NCBI GenBank assembly: GCA_021849615.1
Contig: JAJZSQ010000015.1
Coordinates: 452-40,327, forward strand
Source: Pseudomonadota bacterium
Lineage (GTDB): Bacteria > Pseudomonadota > Gammaproteobacteria > Steroidobacterales > Steroidobacteraceae
DNA: 39,876 nt
Direction: 5' to 3'
The position numbers were made by a program, and so were the translations under genes. Below, piece by piece: positions 32,734 to 39,876 of this stretch. The notes beneath the pieces were generated by a model. It saw only the letters and a program-made list of their open reading frames with translations. It did not search any database and was not told where the DNA came from. The first letter of the stretch is position 1, and each line of letters starts with the position of its first letter.

Positions 32734-33846
32734 CTAGACGCTCAGGGCCGGCCGCCCGAATAGATAGCCCTGCAGCAGATCGACGCCGAGCCGCCGCGCG
32801 GTCGTGGCTTCAGCCTCCGTCTCGATGCCCTCGAGCACCACGCGGCTGCCGGTGGCCTGCGCGAAGCGGGTCAGCAGCTCGACCAGGCGTTGTTTGCGCT
32901 CCTCGCGGTCGATGTTGCGCACGATGCTCATGTCGACTTTCAGGAATGCCGGCTGCAGCTCCGCCAACACGGCAAGGGAATTGTACCCGGAACCCAGATC
33001 GTCGATCGCGATGCGAAAGCCGGCCTGCGAGAGCCAGAGGATGGCGGCCCGCCAGTCGGTCTCCTCCAGCAGGTTGCTGCGCTCGGTGATCTCGATCACC
33101 AGTCGATCCGCGGCGGCGCGCAGCGGCTCAAAGCGGCGCTTCACCGCCGGCAGATCCGCCAGCTCGCGCGGGTGGGCGTTGATGAACAGCAGCAGTCCCT
33201 GCGGAAGCTTGTTCAGCCAGTCCGCGGCGGCGAGCGCGATCCAGTCGGCGAGCGGGCCGAGCATGTCGTGTGTCTCGGCCGCCCCCAGCACTCGCAGCGG
33301 CGTGTTGAGTGTGGGGTGGCGGCTGCGCAGCAGCGCCTCGTAGCCGTGCAGGCTGCCGCTGTCGGCCTCGATGAGCGGCTGCACGGCGAGCTGCAGCATG
33401 CGGCTGCTGAGGCAGGCGTCGAGCTCGCGGCGCTGCTGTTCCAACACATCCTGTTGGGCGCGTCCGTAGATCTGCTCGAGCCGGCCGCGCTCTGCGAGGG
33501 CTTCCTCCAGCACGTTGAACAGTGCCTCGAGACGAAAGGGCTTGGCGACCAGACGGGAGACTTCGCCGCGGTTGACTGCGCCCATGACGACTGGAAGATC
33601 CAGCGAGCCTGACATCAGTACGCGCACGCAGCGCGGTTGCGCCGTTCGCAGCTGGCGCAGGATCTCGAGTCCATCGGGCGGCGGCAGCTGGTAGTCGACG
33701 ACCGCAGCATCGTAATGCTCCGCCGAGATGCGGCGCAGCGCCTCGGGGCCGTCGCCGGCTTCCTCGACGTCACAGCCCCTGTGCTCCATCGCGGCCCGCA
33801 GAACCGAACGGAGGTTGTTGTCGTCATCGACGACCAGAACACGCAT
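32734..33846 (-). CDS. Response regulator with EAL c-di-GMP phosphodiesterase output
   Basis: A 370-residue soluble protein. Residues 1-120 are a receiver with the acidic pair VDDD and the phospho-acceptor Asp51 in AVVDYQLPPP. A helical linker leads to an EAL domain (about 140-365) with GYEALLRSR, AIDDLGSGYNS, KVDMSIVRNID and LEGIETEAE, so the catalytic metal and base residues look present. It should cleave c-di-GMP to pGpG when phosphorylated. GGAGAG precedes the ATG. It is arranged tail-to-tail with the hybrid kinase gene, with only 4 bases between the stops, which suggests linked function but separate promoters. TATAAC lies about 35 bases upstream of the start on the minus strand. Confidence 0.93.
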   Translation of the reverse strand: MRVLVVDDDNNLRSVLRAAMEHRGCDVEEAGDGPEALRRISAEHYDAAVVDYQLPPPDGLEILRQLRTAQPRCVRVLMSGSLDLPVVMGAVNRGEVSRLVAKPFRLEALFNVLEEALAERGRLEQIYGRAQQDVLEQQRRELDACLSSRMLQLAVQPLIEADSGSLHGYEALLRSRHPTLNTPLRVLGAAETHDMLGPLADWIALAAADWLNKLPQGLLLFINAHPRELADLPAVKRRFEPLRAAADRLVIEITERSNLLEETDWRAAILWLSQAGFRIAIDDLGSGYNSLAVLAELQPAFLKVDMSIVRNIDREERKQRLVELLTRFAQATGSRVVLEGIETEAEATTARRLGVDLLQGYLFGRPALSV

Positions 33847-33965
33847 CGTGCTCTCCTAGTCCGTCGTCAGACGTTAGTTATAGGCGCACGCCCCCGGCGG
33901 CGTCAAATTTGGACGCCCGCAGCCGTGATCCCGGTCGCGCCTTTGTTCCTGCCGGCCCGCGCACG

Positions 33966-34661
33966 TCAGGCGCTGGTGGACATAAATACGCCGGATTTAC
34001 GGTTGAACAAGGCCGTGAGCAGCACGGCGCGGACCAGGCAGCCCTTGTCACTCGGTTGGGTCTTGATGACATGGGCGACCATGTCGATGCCGAGTGCTTC
34101 GATGCGCACATTGCGCCCGGTGCGCAGGGCAACTGCAGTGTACAGGCTCACCCCGCTTGCCGACAGGTCGCGCAGCACTGCCGATATCGGGGCTGCATCG
34201 GGCGTGGCGTGTACGGTGACGCGGTTGTTCTTCTCCACGCGCGGCGCGGAGCGCCGGCCGAACGGCTCACGGCCCTTGGTCAGTTCCGGAGCCACCGGCG
34301 CGAGCGGACTGGCGCAGCGGCGGCAGCGGGTGTTTGCCTCGATGCGCACCGGGACCGGCGCGGCACAGAACGGGCACATGCCCGCAGTGCGCGCCGCCGT
34401 CTGCCGCACCTCGCCGTCGCTCGGGCGGTCGCGGGAGGACAGGGGACGCCGACGGCTGTCGTCGTAGGCTTTGCGTTTGACCGGGTCGCGCAGCACCTGG
34501 TAGGCCTGGTTGATGCGTGCGGCCGCCTCGGTATTGCCCCCAAGGTCCGGGTGGGCGCGCAGCTGGCTCATCAGGCAGCGGTAGACTGCCGTGATCACCT
34601 CGGGCGGGGCCTCGGGCTGAACGTAGAGGATCCGGTACAGATTGCGTCGTTCGTGCTTCAT
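33966..34661 (-). CDS. J-domain / zinc-ribbon / PilZ fusion protein
   Basis: A 231-residue protein with three parts. Residues ~5-68 form a J domain (NLYRILYVQPEAPPEVITAVY, HPD in RAHPDLGGN, then INQAYQVLRDPVKRKAYD). Residues ~93-122 have two CxxC pairs (CPFC and CRRC), a probable zinc ribbon. Residues ~132-231 match PilZ: RSAPR (the RxxxR c-di-GMP loop), then DLSASG (D/NxSxxG) at the start of the barrel. So the protein may connect DnaK-type chaperone activity with c-di-GMP. It is on the same strand as the REC-EAL gene, ending upstream of it after 119 bases. J-only and PilZ-only proteins are common; this combination is uncommon to my knowledge. Confidence 0.85.
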   Translation of the reverse strand: MKHERRNLYRILYVQPEAPPEVITAVYRCLMSQLRAHPDLGGNTEAAARINQAYQVLRDPVKRKAYDDSRRRPLSSRDRPSDGEVRQTAARTAGMCPFCAAPVPVRIEANTRCRRCASPLAPVAPELTKGREPFGRRSAPRVEKNNRVTVHATPDAAPISAVLRDLSASGVSLYTAVALRTGRNVRIEALGIDMVAHVIKTQPSDKGCLVRAVLLTALFNRKSGVFMSTSA

Positions 34662-34921
34662 TCGGCATTAAATCGGCTGCCGCGCGCGGGACTTAAGACC
34701 GGTGCCCGAACATCCCCGGGGCACGGCGGGCCTGGGGCCGCAGCCCGCCGGTCTGCCGTCACCGTCAGAGGAATAACTATCGCACACAAGGCGCTGCGGG
34801 GGGCGTGTCCCGGAGGCGCCAATCGCATATTCTTGCCGAAGGGCCTGCGGGGCGGGGTGCGGCTGCCTCGGGGGTCGGCGCAGGACTCGGCCCTCATCCA
34901 GAACGAGAGACGGAGTGCACC

Positions 34922-35767
34922 ATGACCACGAGCGCCGCAGAACACTTCAAGGGCAAAGTCGTGCTGATCACCGGGGCGTCCTCGGGCATCGGCGAGGAGA
35001 TGGCGCTACAACTGTCGCGCGCAGGGGCGCACCTGGCGCTCGCGGCTCGGCGCACCGACCGGCTCGAGCAGCTGCACGGGCAGATCCTCGCGGCCGGCGG
35101 CACCGAACCTCTGATCATCGCCTGCGACGTCACTCGTGACGAAGATCCGTCGCGCGCCGTGGCCAAAACGATCGCGCGCTGGGGCCGACTCGACATCGTC
35201 ATCGCCAACGCCGGTTTCGGCGTGGTCGGTGCCTTCGCGCAGTTGTCGCTCGAGGACTATCGGCGGCAATTCGAGACGAATGTGTTCGGCCTGTTGCGCA
35301 CGCTGCAGGCTGCGCTGCCGGCGGTGCTCGAATCGCACGGCCAACTGGTCCTGCTCGGCAGCGTGGCCGGGTGGACCGCCTCGCCGGGAACCTCACCCTA
35401 CGCGATGAGCAAGTTCGCCGTGCGCGCGCTCGCCAACGCCATTACCCCTGAGCTGGCGTTGCAAGGCGTGCGGGTGACGCTGATCAGTCCGGGGTTCGTC
35501 GAGAGCGACATCCGCCGCGTCGACAACCAGGGCCGTCTGCATGCCGAGGCGGCCGAGCCCATTCCGCGCTGGCTGGTGATGGCGCGCAGTGAGGCGGTGC
35601 GGACCATGCTGCACGCCATCGCGCGCGGGCAGCGCGAAGTAATCATCACGGGGCACGGCAAGCTGTTCGTCTTTCTGGAGCGATTCTTCCCATGGGTTCT
35701 GCGTGCCGCGGCGCGCCGCATGGCCGCCACGCGCGGCGGGTACCGGACGGAGCCGAAGGCCGAGTGA
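34922..35767 (+). CDS. Short-chain dehydrogenase/reductase
   Basis: A 281-residue classical SDR. The cofactor loop is TGASSGIG (residues ~17-24). AARRTDRLEQL after strand 2 suggests NADP(H). NAG is in IVIANAGFG, and the catalytic residues are in LGSVAGWTASPGTSPYAMSK (Ser, Tyr, Lys). The C-terminus (VFLERFFPWVLRAAARRMA) is amphipathic and may touch the membrane, as in DltE- and YqjQ-like SDRs. GGAG stands about 8 bases before the ATG. The stop TGA overlaps the GTG start of the following WYL-regulator gene (GTGA), so the two form an operon. The substrate is unknown. Confidence 0.9.
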   Translation: MTTSAAEHFKGKVVLITGASSGIGEEMALQLSRAGAHLALAARRTDRLEQLHGQILAAGGTEPLIIACDVTRDEDPSRAVAKTIARWGRLDIVIANAGFGVVGAFAQLSLEDYRRQFETNVFGLLRTLQAALPAVLESHGQLVLLGSVAGWTASPGTSPYAMSKFAVRALANAITPELALQGVRVTLISPGFVESDIRRVDNQGRLHAEAAEPIPRWLVMARSEAVRTMLHAIARGQREVIITGHGKLFVFLERFFPWVLRAAARRMAATRGGYRTEPKAE

Positions 35768-36471
35768 GCCGCACCGCGCGGCTGTTCGAGCTCCTCGATG
35801 CACTGCGCGCGCACCGGCGGCCGGTCACAGCAGCACAGCTCGCCGAGGGGCTCTCGGTGTCGGTGCGCACCGTCTACCGCGACGTCCAGACGCTCATCGG
35901 GCTCGGCGCGCCGATCGACGGCGGGGCCGGGTTGGGCTACGTGATGCGCACCGGCTTCTTTCTGCCCCCGTTGATGTTCAGCGAGGAGGAGCTCGAGGCG
36001 CTGGTGCTTGGGGCGCGCTGGGTGCGCGAGCAGGGGGACACCGGCCTCGCCCGGGCGGCCGAGTAGGCACTGGCGAAAATCGTCACGGCCTCGCCGCGCG
36101 ACCTGCGCGAGCGGATCGCCGAGACCGGGCTGTGGGCGCCGCGCCGAGGAGCCGATGCCGGCGGGGGAGCTGCGCTCGGCGCGCTGCGCGAGGCTATCCG
36201 CCGCGAGCGTAAATTGCGGTTCCGATACGTGGACGCCACCGGCGCGGCGAGTGAGCGACAGGTCTGGCCGATTGCGCTCGCCTTCTTCGAAGGGGTGCGT
36301 GTCCTGGCGGCCTGGTGCGAGTTGCGCGGGGACTTTCGTCACTTCCGCGCCGATCGGATCGGGCAGCTCGAGCCGCTGAGTAAGCCTTACCCGCGGCCGC
36401 GACGCGAACTCGTGACGCAGTGGCGCACGCAGTTGCGCCAGCACGCCCCGAGGGGTCCAGAGGGCTGCTGA
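35764..36471 (+). pseudogene. WYL-domain transcriptional regulator interrupted by an in-frame TAG
   Basis: Read from GTG 35764, the frame encodes an HTH_11 DNA-binding domain (RLFELLDALRAHRRPVTAAQ, then SVSVRTVYRDVQTLIGLGAP) and the first half of the linker up to LARAAE. TAG follows at 36064-36066 (codon 101). The same frame then continues without any further stop to TGA 36469-36471: ALAKIVTASPRDLRERIAET, an ALREAIRRERKLRFRYVDATG WYL segment, and LAAWCELRGDFRHFRADRI. The residues on both sides of TAG match the usual 'RAARDALAKI' stretch of YafY-type regulators. One base change from a sense codon (for example GAG or CAG) explains it. It is a recent pseudogene, a sequencing error, or a read-through case; the 100-residue product would keep only the HTH. 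Confidence 0.85.
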
Positions 36472-36534
36472 CGGATTCTGTCAGCGTCTGATCGCATCCT
36501 TGAACTCCGTTCCACAAGCCAAACGAGTTCTCCG

Positions 36535-37152
36535 CTGCGTCTTTATCATCACCCTCTCGCGTTCAACGCCCGCCGCGCCGTCATGGCCGCCCTCGAACTC
36601 GGTGTGCCCGTCGAGTTCATCGTCGTCGATCTGAAGAACGGCGAGCAACGTCAACCGCCGTTCCTGCAGCTCAATCCCAACCACCGCGTGCCGGTGCTGC
36701 AGGACGGAGAGTTCCTCCTGTGGGAATCGCATGCGATCATGCAGTACCTCGCCGAGCTCACGCCGGGACAGCGTCTGTATCCGTCTGAGCCGCAGCCGCG
36801 GGCCGACGTCAATCGCTGGCTGTTCTGGAGCGCCTACCATTTCTCGCCGGCCGTGCGCGACCTGTATTTCGAGCGCGTGATAAAGTCCCTGCTCGGGCGA
36901 GGCGCACCCGACCCGGGCGTGATCGAGCGTGCCGAACTGCAGATGCGCGAGCTCGCCGCGGTTCTCGATCAGCATCTGGTGCAGCGGCGATGGCTGAGCG
37001 GGACCACTCTGACCCTGGCGGATCTGGCGATCGCCGCGCCGTTGGGCGTCTGGGCGGCTGCCCAGTTGCCGATTGGTGAGTGCCCCGGCCTGCGCGCGTG
37101 GCTCGAGTGCATGCAGGCGCTGGAGTCCTGGCGCAGAAGCGCTGCAGCCTGA
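36535..37152 (+). CDS. Glutathione S-transferase with non-canonical start
   Basis: A GST of about 205 residues. The thioredoxin-like N-terminus begins LYHHPLAFNARRAVMAALEL, with FLQLNPNHRVPVLQDGEFLLWESHAIMQYLA completing the glutathione site, and the helical C-terminal domain has WLSGTTLTLADLAIAAPL. The family's first residues correspond to 36535, where the codon is CTG (CTG CGT CTT TAT). No ATG, GTG or TTG in frame lies between the upstream stop at 36469 and ATG 36583, and that ATG would delete the first beta-strand and active-site helix. Either CTG is used or the start has been lost. Its neighbour upstream is the TAG-interrupted WYL regulator; downstream it is convergent with a second GST. 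Confidence 0.75.
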   Translation: MRLYHHPLAFNARRAVMAALELGVPVEFIVVDLKNGEQRQPPFLQLNPNHRVPVLQDGEFLLWESHAIMQYLAELTPGQRLYPSEPQPRADVNRWLFWSAYHFSPAVRDLYFERVIKSLLGRGAPDPGVIERAELQMRELAAVLDQHLVQRRWLSGTTLTLADLAIAAPLGVWAAAQLPIGECPGLRAWLECMQALESWRRSAAA

Positions 37153-37166
37153 ACCGACCTTGATGC

Positions 37167-37195
37167 GGCGCACCGGCGCAGCGCGCCGGTGCGCC
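37167..37195. terminator. Bidirectional hairpin between convergent GST genes
   Basis: A perfect 13-base-pair stem (GGCGCACCGGCGC and complement) with loop AGC occupies the 47-base gap between the two stops. TCTCTT follows on the plus side. The position between convergent genes makes it a likely shared intrinsic terminator. Confidence 0.65.
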
Positions 37196-37199
37196 TCTC

Positions 37200-37820
37200 T
37201 TACAGGTGCAGCGTGGTGTCGTCGAACGGCGCGGCGAGGAACTCGGGCTGCGCCTCCGCCCACTCGGACAGCGCGCGCAGCCGCGGATGGGCCTGCGCCT
37301 CGAGGGCCTCCGGTACTTTCTCCTGCGTGAAACGCCAACTCACCGCTGCGCCGATCGTTGCGGCGGTGAGTTTCGGCGCGGCGCCGAGCACGGGAGTCTC
37401 GGCTTCGAGTGCCCGGTAGGCGGCCCGCAGCTGCTCGGTCACGCGCTGCAGCCACGGCTCGTATTGCTTTTCGCTCGGACGCATTTGGCGCTCGTACACG
37501 ATCTGTACGGTCTTCTCGCAGGCCGCGAGTGACAGGCCCACGGCGCGCAGCGCCGCGGCGCGCGCGGCCGGCTCAGCCGGCAGCAGCGAGCGCGGGCGCG
37601 CCAGGCTCTCTGCGTAATCCAGGATGAGCGTCGAGTCCATCAGCATCGTGCCATCGTCGCATACGAACGTCGGCGCCTTGACCACCGGGTTGATGGCCTT
37701 GAACTGCTCGTAGGTGCGGAATACCGACAGGGAGCGGTGCGTGTATGGCAGGCCGAGCGCCTGCAGCGAGATCGCTACGCGGCGGACGTACGGCGAATCG
37801 AGCATGCCGATGAGGTGCAT
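37200..37820 (-). CDS. Glutathione S-transferase
   Basis: A 206-residue GST. The N-terminal thioredoxin-like domain starts MHLIGMLDSPYVRRVAISLQ, with Ser9 and Tyr11 in the place of the usual active-site Ser/Tyr-x-Pro; KAINPVVKAPTFVCDDG has the cis-proline, and MLMDSTLILDYAESL has the glutathione gamma-glutamyl contact Asp-Ser. The C-terminal helical domain (about 85-200) lacks a strongly conserved sequence. It is different from the adjacent convergent GST (about 20-25% similar by eye), so this is not a recent duplication. It starts ahead of the DUF3887 gene's 3' end by 19 bases on the same strand, so the two may form an operon. Confidence 0.9.
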   Translation of the reverse strand: MHLIGMLDSPYVRRVAISLQALGLPYTHRSLSVFRTYEQFKAINPVVKAPTFVCDDGTMLMDSTLILDYAESLARPRSLLPAEPAARAAALRAVGLSLAACEKTVQIVYERQMRPSEKQYEPWLQRVTEQLRAAYRALEAETPVLGAAPKLTAATIGAAVSWRFTQEKVPEALEAQAHPRLRALSEWAEAQPEFLAAPFDDTTLHL

Positions 37821-37839
37821 CAGGGCGCTCCGGGTGCGT

Positions 37840-38247
37840 CTACTGAATGGGCACGACGCGCAGACCCGAGATCTGGTGCGCGTGATCGAAGAACACGGCG
37901 AGACCTACCGTCTGCCGTTTGAACATGGTGTGCACGATCACCATGGGGTGGCCCTTGAAGTTCATCTTGTCGCTGCCGACGGTCTTGGCGTAGGGCCCGA
38001 AGTGCTTTTCCATGAATTGCCAGAGCGTCTGCAGCTTTGCGGGCGTGGCGTGTGCGCGCATGGTGGCGTTGAAGTGCGTCTCGGCCTGGGCAAACTGCCC
38101 GGCGGCCAGCTGATGGATGAAGGCGGTGGCCTCGGCGCGTCCGCCGGCAGGCGCGGCGGCCCGGGCCGCCGTCAGCGCGAGCGGCGCCAGCAGGGCGAGC
38201 GCACAGGCGCTGCGCAGGACGTTCAGTTTTCGGGTCGTGCGGAACAT
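37840..38247 (-). CDS. Exported DUF3887 domain protein
   Basis: A 135-residue protein with an N-terminal signal peptide (residues 1-30, hydrophobic run with ALALLAPLALTAARA before the cleavage site). A single DUF3887-like domain follows: EATAFIHQLAAGQFAQAETH, then FNATMRAHATPAKLQTLWQF, then the beta-strand VIVHTMFKRQTVGLAVFFDH. The domain belongs to the broad NTF2-like/SnoaL-like fold and often occurs fused before alpha/beta hydrolases; here it stands alone and is periplasmic. ATG 38247 is chosen because AGAGGA is 7 bases upstream and the signal peptide begins there; an upstream ATG at 38310 would overlap the DUF58 gene. The DUF58 stop is inside this start region (38273), so translation is closely linked. 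Confidence 0.85.
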   Translation of the reverse strand: MFRTTRKLNVLRSACALALLAPLALTAARAAAPAGGRAEATAFIHQLAAGQFAQAETHFNATMRAHATPAKLQTLWQFMEKHFGPYAKTVGSDKMNFKGHPMVIVHTMFKRQTVGLAVFFDHAHQISGLRVVPIQ

Positions 38248-38272
38248 GGCGTGTCCTCTGTCGGCTGACGGA

Positions 38273-39562
38273 TCAAACCCGCCGCTCGCGGCGGAAACGT
38301 TGATAGGCATCGAGCACCGCGCGGTCGAGCTGCTCGGGGCGCTCGATGAGCGTTGCGGCCCCCAGGGCCCGCAGCGCCCGCACGTTGCCCGTCAAGGTGC
38401 GATGGTACTCGTCGGCGGCCAGCGCGCGATAGGGCGCGAGCGCATCGGCGGGCACTGCCGAGGGCAGCGCCGCGATCGCGGGATTCTCCAGCCCGCAGAT
38501 CAGCGTGAAGTGTTTCGGTCCGAGCAGCCGCACCGCTTCGCTCAGCTCCTCGATTGCCGTGTCGAGCACATCGGTCAGCAGCACCACCAGCAGGCGCCGC
38601 GGTGCCGTGGCGCGGATGCGGGCGGCGGCGAGCGCCGGATTGGCCTGACCGGGGAGGACGGTGCATTCGGCGAGCAGACTGCGGATGCGCGTGACGGCCG
38701 TTGCACCCCGCGCCGGCGCCAGCAGCGTCAGCGGCCGCTCGGCGAACAGCAGCAGGCCGACGGCGTCATCGAGTTCTGCAGCCCGCTGCGCCAGGCGGGC
38801 CGCGACATTGACGTACAAGCCCAGCCGGTCGATCGGGCCCGCCGCGAGCGCTGAGGCGCGCCCCACGTCCACCGCGAGCAGGATCTCCAGGCGGCGCTCC
38901 TCGGCGAGCTCGCGGCTGACGAGCTGGCCGCGGCGGGCGCTCGCCTTCCAGTCGATGGCGCGCAGGGAGTCGCCGTGGCGGTATTCGCGCAACTGCAGGA
39001 TCTCCGAGCTGCCGCCCCCGAAGTGCGTCGCCGTGCCCTCGCCGGCGGCGTTGCCGCTGATGCGTTCCGGGCGGCCGATCAGATCCGGGATCACCGTCGC
39101 GGTGTACTCGGCGAGCGGGTGGGCCGGCCACCACGCCAGCTGCAGCGGTCCCGCGACGCGCAGCGCGGGCAGGGGCCAGCGGTAGCGGCCCAGGCGGCGC
39201 GGTTCGGCGCGCAGCTCAAGTGCGACGGTTTCTCCGCGCGCCAACCGCAGCGGCGCGATGCGGGTCTCGGCGGCGAACTCCGCCGGTGCCTGCAGCGCCG
39301 CCTGCGCCCGCACCAGCGCGCGCCCTTCCTGGACGAAGAGGAACTGCAGCGTGCGTTCGCGTCCGAGTGGCCAGCGTTCCGGCCCCAGCAGGCGCAGTCC
39401 GACGGCTTCGCCGCGCATCCGCAGGCTCTCGTAGGTCAACCCGAGCAGTACCAACGCAGCGGGCAGGATCCACAGCCGCCCGAATGCAGGATCCCATTGC
39501 CCGAGAATGCCGAGCAGTCCGGTCAGCAGGATCAACAGCAGGGCGTTGCGCTGCAGACTCAT
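38273..39562 (-). CDS. DUF58 domain protein (MoxR-associated)
   Basis: A 429-residue protein with two transmembrane helices at the N-terminus (about 6-45), followed by a soluble beta region and the DUF58 core. The signature is LREYRHGDSLRAIDWKASAR then RGQLVSRELAEERRLEILLA (about residues 195-235), leading to a von Willebrand A-like part with DVGRASALAAGP in place of a canonical MIDAS (DxSxS is not complete). DUF58 proteins are encoded beside MoxR AAA+ ATPases and are thought to act with them in chaperone or metal-insertion functions at the membrane. The MoxR-type gene ends 16 bases upstream on the same strand. TM residues and the motif are seen directly; function is known only by association. 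Confidence 0.93.
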   Translation of the reverse strand: MSLQRNALLLILLTGLLGILGQWDPAFGRLWILPAALVLLGLTYESLRMRGEAVGLRLLGPERWPLGRERTLQFLFVQEGRALVRAQAALQAPAEFAAETRIAPLRLARGETVALELRAEPRRLGRYRWPLPALRVAGPLQLAWWPAHPLAEYTATVIPDLIGRPERISGNAAGEGTATHFGGGSSEILQLREYRHGDSLRAIDWKASARRGQLVSRELAEERRLEILLAVDVGRASALAAGPIDRLGLYVNVAARLAQRAAELDDAVGLLLFAERPLTLLAPARGATAVTRIRSLLAECTVLPGQANPALAAARIRATAPRRLLVVLLTDVLDTAIEELSEAVRLLGPKHFTLICGLENPAIAALPSAVPADALAPYRALAADEYHRTLTGNVRALRALGAATLIERPEQLDRAVLDAYQRFRRERRV

Positions 39563-39578
39563 GGATATGCAGGGCGTC

Positions 39579-39876
39579 TCAGCGCGGCACCGGCACTCGC
39601 TCGAGCAGTGTGCGCACCAGCTCGCGTCCGGTCCGGCCTTCGAGCAGCGCTTCGGGCGTGAGCGTCAGTCGGTGTGCGGTGACCCAGGGCGCGACCCGCT
39701 TGAGGTCATCGGGCGTGACGAACTCAGCGCCGCGCAGGCCCGCCGCGACGCGTGCGGCGCGCAGCAGGGCGAGGGCTCCGCGGGTGGAGAGCCCGAGCGC
39801 GATCTGCGGGTGCTCGCGCGAGGCCTGCGCCAGCGCGAGCGCGTAGTCCCGCAGTTCCGCGGACACGTGCATGGCA
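39579..39876 (-). CDS. MoxR-type AAA+ ATPase, C-terminal part (5' end outside window)
   Basis: The visible ~99 residues are the C-terminal lid region of a MoxR/RavA-type AAA+ ATPase: ELRDYALALAQASREHPQIA, GLSTRGALALLRAARVAAGL, FVTPDDLKRVAPWVTAHRLT and LTPEALLEGRTGRELVRTLL. The GxSxRxxxxLL element is the sensor-2 region with its Arg. The Walker A and B motifs lie beyond the window. These ATPases work with DUF58/vWA proteins, and the DUF58 gene is immediately downstream. The frame is open to the last base; an internal ATG at 39872 is not the real start. Confidence 0.9.
   Translation of the reverse strand, partial: AMHVSAELRDYALALAQASREHPQIALGLSTRGALALLRAARVAAGLRGAEFVTPDDLKRVAPWVTAHRLTLTPEALLEGRTGRELVRTLLERVPVPR

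Noticed and set aside
33899-33917. GGCGTC/GACGCC inverted repeat with loop AAATTTG upstream of the REC-EAL gene
   Set aside because: Short stem; it could be an operator or a weak terminator, but neither its position nor a repeated copy gives support.
34702-34724. GTGCCC/GGGCAC inverted repeat between the J-PilZ and SDR genes
   Set aside because: Six-base arms with an 11-base loop and no T-run, in a region of high GC; likely chance.
36583-37152. GST starting at ATG 36583
   Set aside because: This start removes the first beta-strand and the active-site segment that is clearly encoded in frame immediately upstream.
1-39876. CRISPR array, insertion sequence, prophage, tRNA or rRNA genes
   Set aside because: I saw no regularly spaced repeats, no transposase or integrase domains, no terminal inverted repeats with target duplications, and no tRNA arm pattern or rRNA sequence.

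Overview
The window is a GC-rich bacterial chromosome segment of about 40 kb. It has tight operons, convergent gene pairs, and strong RpoD-like promoter hexamers only in the few AT-rich gaps. Gene content (Tex, CbpA/CbpM, thioredoxin 2 with its zinc domain, a c-di-GMP enzyme set, a DeLey-Doudoroff-type sugar cluster, EthD and DUF1993 proteins) fits a free-living gammaproteobacterium near Xanthomonadales, Nevskiales or Steroidobacterales. That placement is inference from gene types and base composition; no rRNA or tRNA gene is visible.

Layout. 1-1196: the end of an Ala/Pro/Lys-rich protein and a decayed PLP-decarboxylase fragment. 1197-1715: DUF1993 protein. 2374-6326: galactose-type sugar module (secreted aldose 1-epimerase, KDPGal aldolase, SSS symporter, small membrane protein). 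6345-8087: AraC regulator divergent from an SDR. 8185-10535: lone PAS protein, cbpM-cbpA, and divergent trxC. 10570-13573: ABC-2 exporter pair and a CPBP membrane protease. 13689-16874: giant secreted beta-propeller protein. 17158-20545: short retropepsin-like protein, EthD protein, DUF1864/PrnB-like protein, stand-alone Lrp-type RAM protein. 20563-24083: two c-di-GMP enzymes. 24402-26777: tex. 26800-29631: B12-type photoreceptor regulator with a coupled Rieske oxygenase, divergent from folE2. 29916-33846: hybrid histidine kinase tail-to-tail with a REC-EAL protein. 33966-34661: J-domain/zinc-ribbon/PilZ fusion. 34922-37820: SDR, a WYL regulator broken by an in-frame TAG, and two GSTs. 37840-39876: DUF3887 protein, DUF58 protein and the C-terminus of a MoxR-type ATPase.

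The most interesting unit is 26800-29631. A CarH/LitR-type MerR protein with intact cobalamin motifs is transcribed with a Rieske oxygenase. It faces folE2, whose promoter (TTGACA-N17-TATTGT) lies between two near-identical TGTC-N3-GACA boxes about six helical turns apart. This predicts light- and B12-controlled production of dihydroneopterin triphosphate together with an oxygenase of unknown substrate.

A second theme is c-di-GMP. Within 20.5-34.7 kb there is one apparently intact cyclase, one cyclase/phosphodiesterase with a degenerate SGDEF site, one receiver-controlled phosphodiesterase beside a hybrid kinase, and one chaperone-like protein carrying the PilZ binding motif. Two adjacent genes near 36 kb (WYL regulator and GST) carry single-site lesions, a nonsense codon and a missing canonical start, that suggest recent decay or unusual decoding.
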